Under the pieces are notes generated by a model. It was not told the origin of the DNA. It saw nothing but the letters and a program-made list of their open reading frames with translations, and made no database searches. Shown here piece after piece: positions 20,279-27,466 of a stretch of DNA of 64,000 bases; positions within the stretch are counted from its first letter, which is position 1, and every line of letters starts with the position of its first letter. The stretch lies in contig NZ_CP021744.1 in NCBI RefSeq assembly GCF_002192455.1, forward strand, positions 5,241,501 to 5,305,500, in the 5' to 3' direction. The DNA is from Streptomyces albireticuli (GTDB lineage: Bacteria > Actinomycetota > Actinomycetes > Streptomycetales > Streptomycetaceae). Position numbers and translations under genes: made by a program.

Positions 20279-20619
20279 CAGATGGCGCTATGGGCTGGCT
20301 CCCCGGGGACGAAGAGGAGTGCGTGCTCGTCAACGCCCGGGAGATGTCGCCCCTGTGGTCCGTTCTGGCCGACTGGACGGGTAGCGAGGACGAGGGGGAG
20401 TGGACTGCTCTCGTGCCCGTCTTCGCTCAGATCGTCGAGCGCTTGGACAAGGCCGGAAGTGTGCACGTCTATCGCGGCGACGCGTGGCCGGCCCATGAGG
20501 GTGGGGAGCGTGTCACGGGAGAGGCGCTTGAGGCTTTGCTTCGACTCTCGTCCGCGTGGGAGTACCGGGAGGGGCCACCGGTTGTCGGGCTTCTCGCGGC
20601 GTTTCCGGGTCAGCCCTGA
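20275..20619 (+). CDS. Hypothetical small acidic protein
   Basis: 114 residues, GTG 20275 overlapping the preceding TGA. It is acidic and soluble with no signal peptide. Segments such as SPLWSVLADWTGSEDEGEW and VERLDKAGSVHVYRGDAW suggest an alpha/beta fold. The family is not recognised. Its location beside an RHS locus, its size and its acidity are typical of immunity-like genes, but that is inference from position only. Confidence 0.5.
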   Translation: MTDGAMGWLPGDEEECVLVNAREMSPLWSVLADWTGSEDEGEWTALVPVFAQIVERLDKAGSVHVYRGDAWPAHEGGERVTGEALEALLRLSSAWEYREGPPVVGLLAAFPGQP

Positions 20620-20807
20620 CTGCGGGTGAGCGTGTCGGATTTTATGCGGGATATGAGGGGGCGGAGTCTGTCCGGGGTCGTGGTGAGGATCGTTTCCGGG
20701 GTTTCGCTTTCGCGGAAGTGGATTGTGCCCGTGGCGGCCGTCGCGACGTGGATGCAGGTGGAACCTGCCTCGCAGTAGGAAGACCTTTGCCAGGTCAGTT
20801 CGGTCAT
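20610..20807 (-). CDS. DUF397 domain protein, cassette 1
   Basis: 65 residues. It starts MTELTWQRSSYCEAGSTCI, the recognised DUF397 opening (W-x-K/R-S-S-x-S/C) followed by an IHFRES and TPDR strand/turn pattern. In Streptomyces these small proteins are encoded beside DUF5753 HTH regulators and are thought to work with them, as in WhiJ/AbaA-like loci. It lies 11 nt behind the HTH stop and slightly overlaps the end of the convergent gene at 20275-20619. Confidence 0.88.
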   Translation of the reverse strand: MTELTWQRSSYCEAGSTCIHVATAATGTIHFRESETPETILTTTPDRLRPLISRIKSDTLTRSQG

Positions 20808-20818
20808 GGCTCATCCCG

Positions 20819-21670
20819 TCAGGTGGATTTGGCGATGTGATGCATGAGCTCGCGTGAGGCGATGACGTCCAGGGCCACCTGCTGCATGCGGTCCAGCATG
20901 AGGCGGTACCTCCGGAGGCTGGCCGCCGCGTCGACCAGCTGACCGCCGTGCGCCGCATCCAGGTGGACCGTGTCCAAGTGCGGGACCGGGCCGTAGCAGT
21001 AGTCGACTCCGTGCCCGGAGATCGGGAACGACGTGACGTTGAAAGGGATCACCGCGATCGCGATGTTCTCCCGCTCGGTCATGGAAATGACATGTGCGAG
21101 CTGGGCTCTCGCCGTCTCCGGTCCGCCGAACTGCATGCGTAGTGCGGCCTCGTGGATGATCGCGGTGTAGCTGGTCGGCTTGTCGCGGAACAGGATCTCT
21201 TGCCGTTTCACGCGATGGGAGACCCGGTGCTCCACCTCGTGAGGCTTGAGCGCGGGGACGAACTCGCGAAAGATCGCGCGTGCGTGTTCGGGCGTCTGGA
21301 GGAGTCCCGGAATGGTGATGGCCTGGGCCACGCGCAGCGCGGTCGCGTGATGCTCGGTTTCCGCGAGGTCGAGGAGGCCGGTGGGGAGCACGTCCTGGTA
21401 GTGGTCCCACCAGCCGCGTCGTCGTTCCTCCGCCATGGTGGTCAACGCCTCGATGAGCGCCTGATCCGTGCAGCGGTAGTTGATGGCCAGCATGCGTACC
21501 CGGTTGGCGCTGACACCTACGCGACCGGTCTCGATGTTGCTGATCTGGGCCTGGCTGGTGCCGAGCAGCCGACCCGCTTCGGTCGAGGAGATCCCCGCCG
21601 CCTCGCGCAGCTTGCGCAGCTCCGCGCCGAGACGGAGTTGGCGAGCGGTTGAGCTGTTCCTGACGGGCAT
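20819..21670 (-). CDS. HTH XRE-family regulator with DUF5753 (WhiJ-like), cassette 1
   Basis: 283 residues from ATG 21670, preceded by GGAG. The N-terminal HTH (about 10-65) contains LGAELRKLREAAGISSTEAG and TSQAQISNIETGR. The DUF5753 domain follows from about 95 (RRRGWWDHYQDVLPTGLLD). Members of this family control development or antibiotic production in Streptomyces together with DUF397 and an ATPase-like protein. It is divergent from the ATPase gene at 21831. Cassette 2 near 53.5 kb encodes an HTH protein of exactly the same length in the same arrangement. Confidence 0.9.
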   Translation of the reverse strand: MPVRNSSTARQLRLGAELRKLREAAGISSTEAGRLLGTSQAQISNIETGRVGVSANRVRMLAINYRCTDQALIEALTTMAEERRRGWWDHYQDVLPTGLLDLAETEHHATALRVAQAITIPGLLQTPEHARAIFREFVPALKPHEVEHRVSHRVKRQEILFRDKPTSYTAIIHEAALRMQFGGPETARAQLAHVISMTERENIAIAVIPFNVTSFPISGHGVDYCYGPVPHLDTVHLDAAHGGQLVDAAASLRRYRLMLDRMQQVALDVIASRELMHHIAKST

Positions 21671-21830
21671 CGGCGGCCACTCCTTGTTCGTACACAGTGA
21701 GCACTTGTCGCCCGAACGAGTACTCAAGTGAGTTATACGCCCCATTCGGCGAATAACTTATACGGCTGGCGATACGGTGTGGCGCACGCCACTGGATGTG
21801 GCTCAACTCACCGCATCGCCAGGAGACTTC

Positions 21831-22445
21831 ATGGCCACCGTATCCGCGCCGCCGCCCTGGACGTACACCCTCGAACTGCCGCACGACCCCCGCGCACCCG
21901 GGATCGCCCGGGCCACCCTGCGGGCCGTCCTCGGCGGGCACGGGATGAGGGAACTCTCCGACACCGCCGAACTGTTGGTCTCCGAGCTCGTCACCAACGC
22001 GTATCAGCACACCGACGGGCCCTCCTCGCTGCGGCTGCGAGGGCTGGCGGAGCGGCGGTTGCGGGTGAGTGTGTGGGACGCGAGCCCCGATGTGCCGGCC
22101 TTCTTCGGGGAGGCCAAGGCCGCGGTGCGGGCGGAATCCGGGCGGGGGCTGCTGCTCCTGCGGCGGTGCGCCAGTACGTGGGGGAGTTACCGCTTCGACC
22201 TCGGGCGGTTCGGGGCCGCCGGGGGGAAGATCCTTTGGTTCGAGCTCTCGGAGTCGGCGCGGGAGGGGCGGGAGTCGTTCGGCCCCTCCGCCTCGCCCCT
22301 CGGGTGCCGTGAGTGCGCCCACCTGGAAGCCGAGCGGCGGCGGCTCGCGGCCTGCGGCAGCGGGGAGAAGGCCGTCGACGCCGGGATCGCCGTACGCCGG
22401 CACTTCCGGAGCGCCCACCTCCTCCCGAAGGGCGCGGTCTGGTGA
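21831..22445 (+). CDS. Anti-sigma-factor-like ATP-binding protein, cassette 1
   Basis: 204 residues from ATG 21831 with an AGGAGAC ribosome-binding site. It has a HATPase_c fold: N-box ELLVSELVTNAYQHT, G1-like VWDASPDVP and G2-like SGRGLLLLRRCA. The C-terminal ~70 residues add a Cys-containing segment (GCRECAHLEAERRR) not found in the second copy. Such RsbW-like kinases bind sigma factors or anti-sigma antagonists. Its place opposite a DUF5753/DUF397 pair marks it as the third element of that cassette. Confidence 0.88.
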   Translation: MATVSAPPPWTYTLELPHDPRAPGIARATLRAVLGGHGMRELSDTAELLVSELVTNAYQHTDGPSSLRLRGLAERRLRVSVWDASPDVPAFFGEAKAAVRAESGRGLLLLRRCASTWGSYRFDLGRFGAAGGKILWFELSESAREGRESFGPSASPLGCRECAHLEAERRRLAACGSGEKAVDAGIAVRRHFRSAHLLPKGAVW

Positions 22446-22478
22446 TCGCTGTCAGCCAGCGGATCGTGCGCAGTTGTG

Positions 22479-22498
22479 TCCACCCGTTCGGGTGGGCA
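22479..22498 (+). terminator. Short stem-loop after the ATPase gene
   Basis: GTCCACCC (22479-22486) pairs with GGGTGGGC (22491-22498) around the loop GTTC, 33 nt past the stop. The rest of the gap up to 22673 shows no gene or other strong signal. Confidence 0.6.
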
Positions 22499-22673
22499 CG
22501 CACCGCCGGAGGTGAGTCGCGATGTGAACGGTGCGACACGCGACGGTTCAGCGATTACGCGGCGCTCCGGATGCCTGAAGCCCCTCAGGTCGTTACCTTG
22601 AGTGCCTCCGAGCGCCACGCCGTCGATCGTGCGGCAGCCCACAGGCTGCTCACCGTCGCCGACCGTCCCACCC

Positions 22674-23186
22674 CTACTCGCAGCCCGACTCGATCTTCCG
22701 GAAATTCGAGTAGTGATCGCCCGTGTACCAGACAGCGTGCGCGCCCTCGTCCCGCACGATCCGTTCCGCGTCCCGGTGCTGCCCGGGCCTTCGCGGATTG
22801 ACGTCGTACTCCCGGTAGGCCCCGTCCGTCGGCAGGTCGCGGCTGAGGTTGCGGTAGACGTTGCTGCCGCGGATGACCAGGGGACGGGACATCGGCACCT
22901 GGTAGTCCTGGGCGCGGGGGGCCTTCGGCCAGCCCAGGCCCTTCCAGATGGCGCACGCCTTCTTCACCTGGGCCGGGAACCTCTCCACCGGCCACGGCGG
23001 GTCGTAGACGTCCGCCGGCCGGGCGGCGGCCCCCGGTGCCGGGGAGACGGCGCTCGCCGGTGACGGTGCGGGAATTCCCGTCGCCGTCAGGAGGGGGATT
23101 CCCGCCACCGATACGAAGAAGGAGGCGCGGGCCACGGGTTTCGATCTCAGGAAAGCTTTCACGTATGGACAACAGCCAGTGAGCAT
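22674..23186 (-). CDS. Secreted guanyl-specific ribonuclease (RNase Sa/N1 family)
   Basis: 170 residues. The N-terminal signal peptide runs about 9-45 (KAFLRSKPVARASFFVSVAG, then an Ala-Pro-rich cleavage zone), so a GTG start at 23162 is also possible. The mature C-terminal domain has the RNase Sa active site in order: Glu126 in YREYD, Arg142 in AERIVRD and His158 in TGDHYSNF. These enzymes cleave RNA after guanosine outside the cell. Unlike the toxin tip at 17.6-17.9 kb it has no adjacent barstar. It is likely a nutritional or defensive exoenzyme. Confidence 0.9.
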   Translation of the reverse strand: MLTGCCPYVKAFLRSKPVARASFFVSVAGIPLLTATGIPAPSPASAVSPAPGAAARPADVYDPPWPVERFPAQVKKACAIWKGLGWPKAPRAQDYQVPMSRPLVIRGSNVYRNLSRDLPTDGAYREYDVNPRRPGQHRDAERIVRDEGAHAVWYTGDHYSNFRKIESGCE

Positions 23187-23240
23187 TCCGCGACACGTTC
23201 CCTCACACGTACGGCCCCACCCCGCGCCCCATGCGTACGG

Positions 23241-23519
23241 CTAACCGGGCAGCGACATCAGCGCGACCGACGCCACGATCATGATCAGGCCGAACGGAAT
23301 CATCACCGCCCCCAGGAACCGCAGATATCCCGCCGTCCCGAAAAGCGGCACGGACACCGGCCCCAGGCGGCCGCTCGCCTGATGCATGAGTTCGAGCTTC
23401 CTGTACGTCCGCTCCACCCGGCGGGTCGTCACACCCCGCACGTTGAAGGCGATCACGACGCCGAACGCCACCGCGGCCACGCCGAACAGGAGGAAGACCA
23501 TCTCGATCAAGGAAGGCAT
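23241..23519 (-). CDS. Small membrane protein with two transmembrane segments
   Basis: 92 residues. Hydrophobic segments lie at about 5-28 (MVFLLFGVAAVAFGVVIAF) and 66-90 (FLGAVMIPFGLIMIVASVAL), with a basic loop (RRVERTYRKLELMHQASGR) between them. The ATG overlaps the stop of the DUF1266 gene (ATGA), so the two are coupled. The family is not recognised. Confidence 0.75.
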   Translation of the reverse strand: MPSLIEMVFLLFGVAAVAFGVVIAFNVRGVTTRRVERTYRKLELMHQASGRLGPVSVPLFGTAGYLRFLGAVMIPFGLIMIVASVALMSLPG

Positions 23520-24724
23520 CAGCGGATCCTAGCCCCTGGGTTCCCGCCCTGCGCCTCGTCCCACCCCACCGTCCGCCAAGGGCTCCCCGGGTCCGTCGTC
23601 AGGAGCCGGTGCGGTTCCAGCACCGCTGTGTACCACTCCCCGAACTCCTCCGTGTCGAAGCGGAGTACGCGCCCCAGGGCGTACCCCGCCGAGAAGTCCT
23701 CCCAGGAGTCGTACGCCTCGCGGCACGCCCCGCCGGCGCGGAGGATCGCGCCCTCGGCCGCCTCCGCCGGGCAGAGTCTGGCGCTCAGCCCCCAGCGGGC
23801 GAAGCCGACCGCGCGGCCGTAGTCGTAGCCGACCGCGCTGCGGACGTAGCCGTCGGGCGCGAGGAGGCCGTCCGCGCGGAAGCGGGCCTCGTAGCGGAGG
23901 ATGCGGCCGATGACGTCCTGGACGGCGGCGTCCGCCTCCGGGATCTCCAGCTCGTCGAGGGCGGCGGCGCAGGCGCGGCGCCAGGCGTCCGCGCCTAGAG
24001 TGGCGGCGTCCCGGGAGAGCTCGCGCCGGACCCGGAGCGCGAGTTCGGGTTCCGGAGGGCTGTTGCGGGCGGCCAGCAGGGCGTTCATCTGGAGCTGCCA
24101 CTCCTGGGGCGTCCCGGTTCCCCAGATGTCCCGGAGCAGGTGGACGTCCCGCTCGTAGTCGCGGTAGACGTCACCGATCTCGTTCCACAGCACGCCGTTG
24201 GTCACCGACAGATGAGCCCCGCAGGCCAGAGCGTGGGCGAGCGGTCCCGACCGCGGGCCCGTCAGCTTGGTGAGCAGGGTCGTGGGACGGTCCGTGCCCG
24301 CCGCCCGTGCCGCCTTCTTCCAGCGGCGGCGGTCCCACGGGCGGGCCCGCAGCCGCATCCCGGACGGGGAGCCCGGATTCACGTAGAGGGAGAAGCGGGC
24401 GTCCGGCCAGTGCTCGGCCAGGTCCTCCAGCGTCCGGCACGAGGCCACCGACCCCGCGTGGCGGGGCAGCCGTTCCCCGGGGGTGCGGACGGCGACGCAC
24501 CAGTTGCCCAGCTCGTCCTCCGTGGTCCGCCAGGACCGGGCGCCGCCCGCGTCGACCTGGTCCTTCGCCAGGTACAGGTACAGATCGGTCTCCGCGAGGA
24601 CGCGCAGATAGCCCTTCTCGTCACCGGCGAGCGCGGCGTCCCGCAGTCGTCGCTCGACCTCGGTCGGGGGCTGCCAGGGCCGGCGGGCCGCCAGCGCGCG
24701 TGTTCTCGGGGATGTCGATGTCAC
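23519..24724 (-). CDS. DUF1266 domain protein with SseB-like N-terminal region
   Basis: 401 residues, GTG start at 24724. The C-terminal half (about 170-375) matches DUF1266 (YbeR/YbeU type), with the aromatic YDYGRAVGFARWGLSA and DSWEDFSAGYALGRVLRFD motifs. The N-terminal ~130 residues resemble the SseB N-terminal domain (GDEKGYLRVLAETDLYLYL, then FSLYVNPGSPSG). Both domains occur in proteins of unknown cytoplasmic function and around toxin or secretion loci. The gene is translationally coupled to the small membrane protein downstream. Confidence 0.75.
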   Translation of the reverse strand: MTSTSPRTRALAARRPWQPPTEVERRLRDAALAGDEKGYLRVLAETDLYLYLAKDQVDAGGARSWRTTEDELGNWCVAVRTPGERLPRHAGSVASCRTLEDLAEHWPDARFSLYVNPGSPSGMRLRARPWDRRRWKKAARAAGTDRPTTLLTKLTGPRSGPLAHALACGAHLSVTNGVLWNEIGDVYRDYERDVHLLRDIWGTGTPQEWQLQMNALLAARNSPPEPELALRVRRELSRDAATLGADAWRRACAAALDELEIPEADAAVQDVIGRILRYEARFRADGLLAPDGYVRSAVGYDYGRAVGFARWGLSARLCPAEAAEGAILRAGGACREAYDSWEDFSAGYALGRVLRFDTEEFGEWYTAVLEPHRLLTTDPGSPWRTVGWDEAQGGNPGARIR

Positions 24725-24820
24725 CGGGACACCCTAGGACGCGGGCACCCCCGGCCTCCGAGGAGGTCCGGGGGTCCGGGGGCCGGGGGTACCCGTGCGA
24801 GGTCGGGTGGCCGTGCGTCG

Positions 24821-24983
24821 CGATCGTTCGCCTGTGCGGAGTCGGCCGCGCGACCGTCCCTTGCGCGGAGTCGGCCGAACGACCGTCCCTTGCGCGAAGC
24901 CGGTCGAACGACCGTCCCTTGCGCGAGGCCGGCCGCACGACCGTTCCTTACGCGAGGCCGGCCGTACGCCCCTCCCTCAGCCG
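24821..24983. repeat. 29-bp tandem repeat (minisatellite), about five copies
   Basis: Consecutive units (24821-24850, 24851-24879, 24880-24908, 24909-24937, 24938-24966, plus a partial) share the core cgaccgtcccttgcgcg followed by a cggccg-containing block. There are no spacers, so it is not a CRISPR. The period is not a multiple of three, so it is not coding. It occupies the gap between the oxidase stop and the DUF1266 start and degenerates towards both ends. Confidence 0.9.
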
Positions 24984-27466
24984 CACGCCCTCCCGTTCCT
25001 GTCGGGATCCAGCCCCAGCGGATCGTCCTTCCCGTTGACCTTCAGATCCTTGTAGCCGTGCGAGGTCAGCCACGCGCAACGCCCCGCCGTCGTCGACGGC
25101 ACCGACTTCGGGAACTTCGTCGGCACGCACACGTTCTCCGTGCCGTAGTGGCGGTCGCAGCCGGCGATCTGGGTGTCGACCGTCTTCGACGTGTGCTTCT
25201 CCTGCGGCTTCTTGGCCGCCGAAGCCGGCATCTTGGACGCGAAGTCGTGGACCATCGGCGCGGCCGCCGGAGCCATGGCCTCCGGGCCGCCCAGGCGGAC
25301 CCAGGTGGCCACCGACGGGACACCGGCCGCGTCGACCGCGTACAGCATGTACCAGCCGGGCGGCGCCAGGTTGGGGTTGCTGGTGACGTTGAGGTCGATG
25401 GTGGTGCCGTCCGCGCCGACCGTCATCGGCAGGTCGACGAAGCGCTGGTTGGGGTCGGAGGAGTGGGTCACGGCCGCCGGGCGGATCAGCTCGGCCTTGA
25501 CGATCGGCCGGTCCACCGTGACGCGCTGCGTGCTCGCGTACTGCCACTTGTCCGTGGCCACGGACGTGATCTGCGGCCGCGCGCCCTTGTAGAGGTACGG
25601 CGGGGTGTAGATCGAGACGTGGTCGTCGAACGAGCCGTTGCCGGGGTTGTCGCCGACCGCCATCACCCTGCCGTCCGGCAGCAGGAACGCGGACGAGTGG
25701 TACGTGCGCGGGATCGGGTCCGTGGCCAGGCCGGACTGGAAGGTGTTCGCCGCCGGGTTGAACATCGACGCCTCGAACACCGGATCCGCCCGGTCGTGCA
25801 GCCCGCCCCCGGTCTCCAGCACCTTGCCGTCGGGCATCAGCACCGCCGACACGTACATCTTGCCCTGCGCGCCCGTCTGCGGCTTCCTCCCCTGGCCCTG
25901 GTCCACGGTGCCCTGGGGGATCAGCGGCCCCGGCGCATACCGCGGAGTGGGCTTCTTGAGGTCGATGATGTCGGTGAAGCGGTTGGCCTCGGGGTTGGTG
26001 TTGACGTTACCGCCGCCCATGGTCAGCACGCGCTGGTCCTGCGCCGGCGGCAGCAGCACGCTCGCCGACTGGTCGCGGTGGTCCTTGTCCTGGAGGCCGG
26101 GGACGTCCGTGACGGTGTTCCGGTCGTAGTCGTAGACCGACGCGCCCGTGCCCGGGGTGCCGTTGCCGAAGACATGGCTGCCGGAGTAGAAGAGCCGCCC
26201 GTCCTGCATGAGGATCATGGACGGGTAGAGGCCCCAGTACGACCAGGTCTGGTTCACCTGGTTCATCGGCAGCCACTTCTGCTGCGCCTGGCTGAACCGC
26301 TCGGCCGTCACGCTGCCCGTCGAGTCCTCGCGCAGGCCGCCGAAGGTGATCACGTCGCCGTTGCCGAGGAGTGTGGCGGAGGGGTACCAGTGGCCGTCGT
26401 TGAGGTCGTTGGTCCTGGTGTACGTCTCGCTCGACGGGTCGAAGAGGTAGCTGTCCTTGAAGCCCTCGTAGCCGTGGCTGCCGTCCGCCGCCGGGTACGC
26501 CTTGTTGCCGCTCATGATCAGCACGCGGCCGTCGGACAACTGGACATGGCCCGCGCAGAACATGTCGACGGGGGTCGGGATCGTCTTCATCCCGCCCGTC
26601 TTCGGGTCGTACACCGCCGAGGTGAAGGTGCCCGCCTTGAAGAGCTCGGGGTCGTTGCCGGAGCCCGCGACGAGCAGCACCTTGCCGTTGTGGAGGACGA
26701 CCGAGTGCATGCTGCGCACCGGGTTCTTGAACGGCATCACCGCCCAACTGCCCTTGGCGCACGCCTCGCCCGCCGTGCAGACGTCGCCGGGCGCCGGCTG
26801 CGTGGCGTCCTCCATGGCGAAGTCGTCGGTGGTGACCGTGCCCGTGCCGTAGACCGAGACGCCCCAGGTGATCTGGTCCGTGCCGGGCGGCACGACGGGC
26901 GTACGGACCTCCGCGCGGGTGTAGCCGGAGCTGACCGGCAGCGTCTTGAGGTCCGTCCAGTACTGCCAGCCGTCCTTCACGTCGTGCCGGAAGACCGTGA
27001 CGGAAGCGTCCGGAGTGGTGCTCTTATACCAGAGCGACAGGTCGTACTGATGGGACGACGTCACATTGGGCGCGCAGGAGGTGTCCTCCAGCATCAGCGC
27101 CTTCCGGTCACCGCTCACCCGCCGGGTCAGGGTGACGGACATGGCCCTCTTCCCGCTGTGCGCGTCGCCCGTCGTCGCGTACGTGAAGTCGTTGTCGCCC
27201 CAGCCGGACTTCTGCCAGCAGGTCGGCTCCCCGTTCGACCGTAAAGCCTCGAAACCGGGGTTGACGACGAGATTCGAACCGGCCTCGGCCGGGACCGGCG
27301 CGGACAGCAGCAGGCCGAAGGAGGCGGAGGAGGCGAGGAGCGTCGCCGCGGCGAGCCGGGCCCTCCTGGCCCGCCGGCCGCGGGCCGTCCGCCGCCCGCC
27401 GGTGAGCGGTGGGGGCGGTGGCGGTGAGGGCGGCTCGGCGGGCGCCGAGGGTGTCAGTGGTGGCAT
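24977..27466 (-). CDS. Secreted copper-radical oxidase (galactose/glyoxal oxidase type) with excalibur-like tail
   Basis: 829 residues, with a GAAGGGA ribosome-binding site. A basic N-terminus and hydrophobic stretch (about 36-62) form a signal peptide. Residues 64-220 look like a carbohydrate-binding jelly-roll (NLVVNPGFEA). Kelch blades run from about 240 to 620, with a C-terminal early-set/DUF1929 domain to about 725. All galactose-oxidase copper/radical residues have counterparts: Cys304 (DMFC) for the Cys-Tyr crosslink, Tyr361 (HWYP), Tyr589-His590 (RTYH) and His668 (VTH). The tail (about 765-829) has a Cys-rich DPLGLDPDRNGRACG excalibur-type end. It closes an operon of three glycosyltransferases, like GlxA next to CslA, but the protein is longer and the partners differ. 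Confidence 0.87.
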   Translation of the reverse strand: MPPLTPSAPAEPPSPPPPPPLTGGRRTARGRRARRARLAAATLLASSASFGLLLSAPVPAEAGSNLVVNPGFEALRSNGEPTCWQKSGWGDNDFTYATTGDAHSGKRAMSVTLTRRVSGDRKALMLEDTSCAPNVTSSHQYDLSLWYKSTTPDASVTVFRHDVKDGWQYWTDLKTLPVSSGYTRAEVRTPVVPPGTDQITWGVSVYGTGTVTTDDFAMEDATQPAPGDVCTAGEACAKGSWAVMPFKNPVRSMHSVVLHNGKVLLVAGSGNDPELFKAGTFTSAVYDPKTGGMKTIPTPVDMFCAGHVQLSDGRVLIMSGNKAYPAADGSHGYEGFKDSYLFDPSSETYTRTNDLNDGHWYPSATLLGNGDVITFGGLREDSTGSVTAERFSQAQQKWLPMNQVNQTWSYWGLYPSMILMQDGRLFYSGSHVFGNGTPGTGASVYDYDRNTVTDVPGLQDKDHRDQSASVLLPPAQDQRVLTMGGGNVNTNPEANRFTDIIDLKKPTPRYAPGPLIPQGTVDQGQGRKPQTGAQGKMYVSAVLMPDGKVLETGGGLHDRADPVFEASMFNPAANTFQSGLATDPIPRTYHSSAFLLPDGRVMAVGDNPGNGSFDDHVSIYTPPYLYKGARPQITSVATDKWQYASTQRVTVDRPIVKAELIRPAAVTHSSDPNQRFVDLPMTVGADGTTIDLNVTSNPNLAPPGWYMLYAVDAAGVPSVATWVRLGGPEAMAPAAAPMVHDFASKMPASAAKKPQEKHTSKTVDTQIAGCDRHYGTENVCVPTKFPKSVPSTTAGRCAWLTSHGYKDLKVNGKDDPLGLDPDRNGRACG

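Noticed and set aside
24821-24983. CRISPR array
   Set aside because: The 29-bp units abut with no spacers and there are no cas genes.
24977-27466. Calling the oxidase GlxA itself
   Set aside because: It shares the copper-radical residues, but it is longer, has extra N- and C-terminal domains, and the operon partners differ from the cslA-glxA locus.
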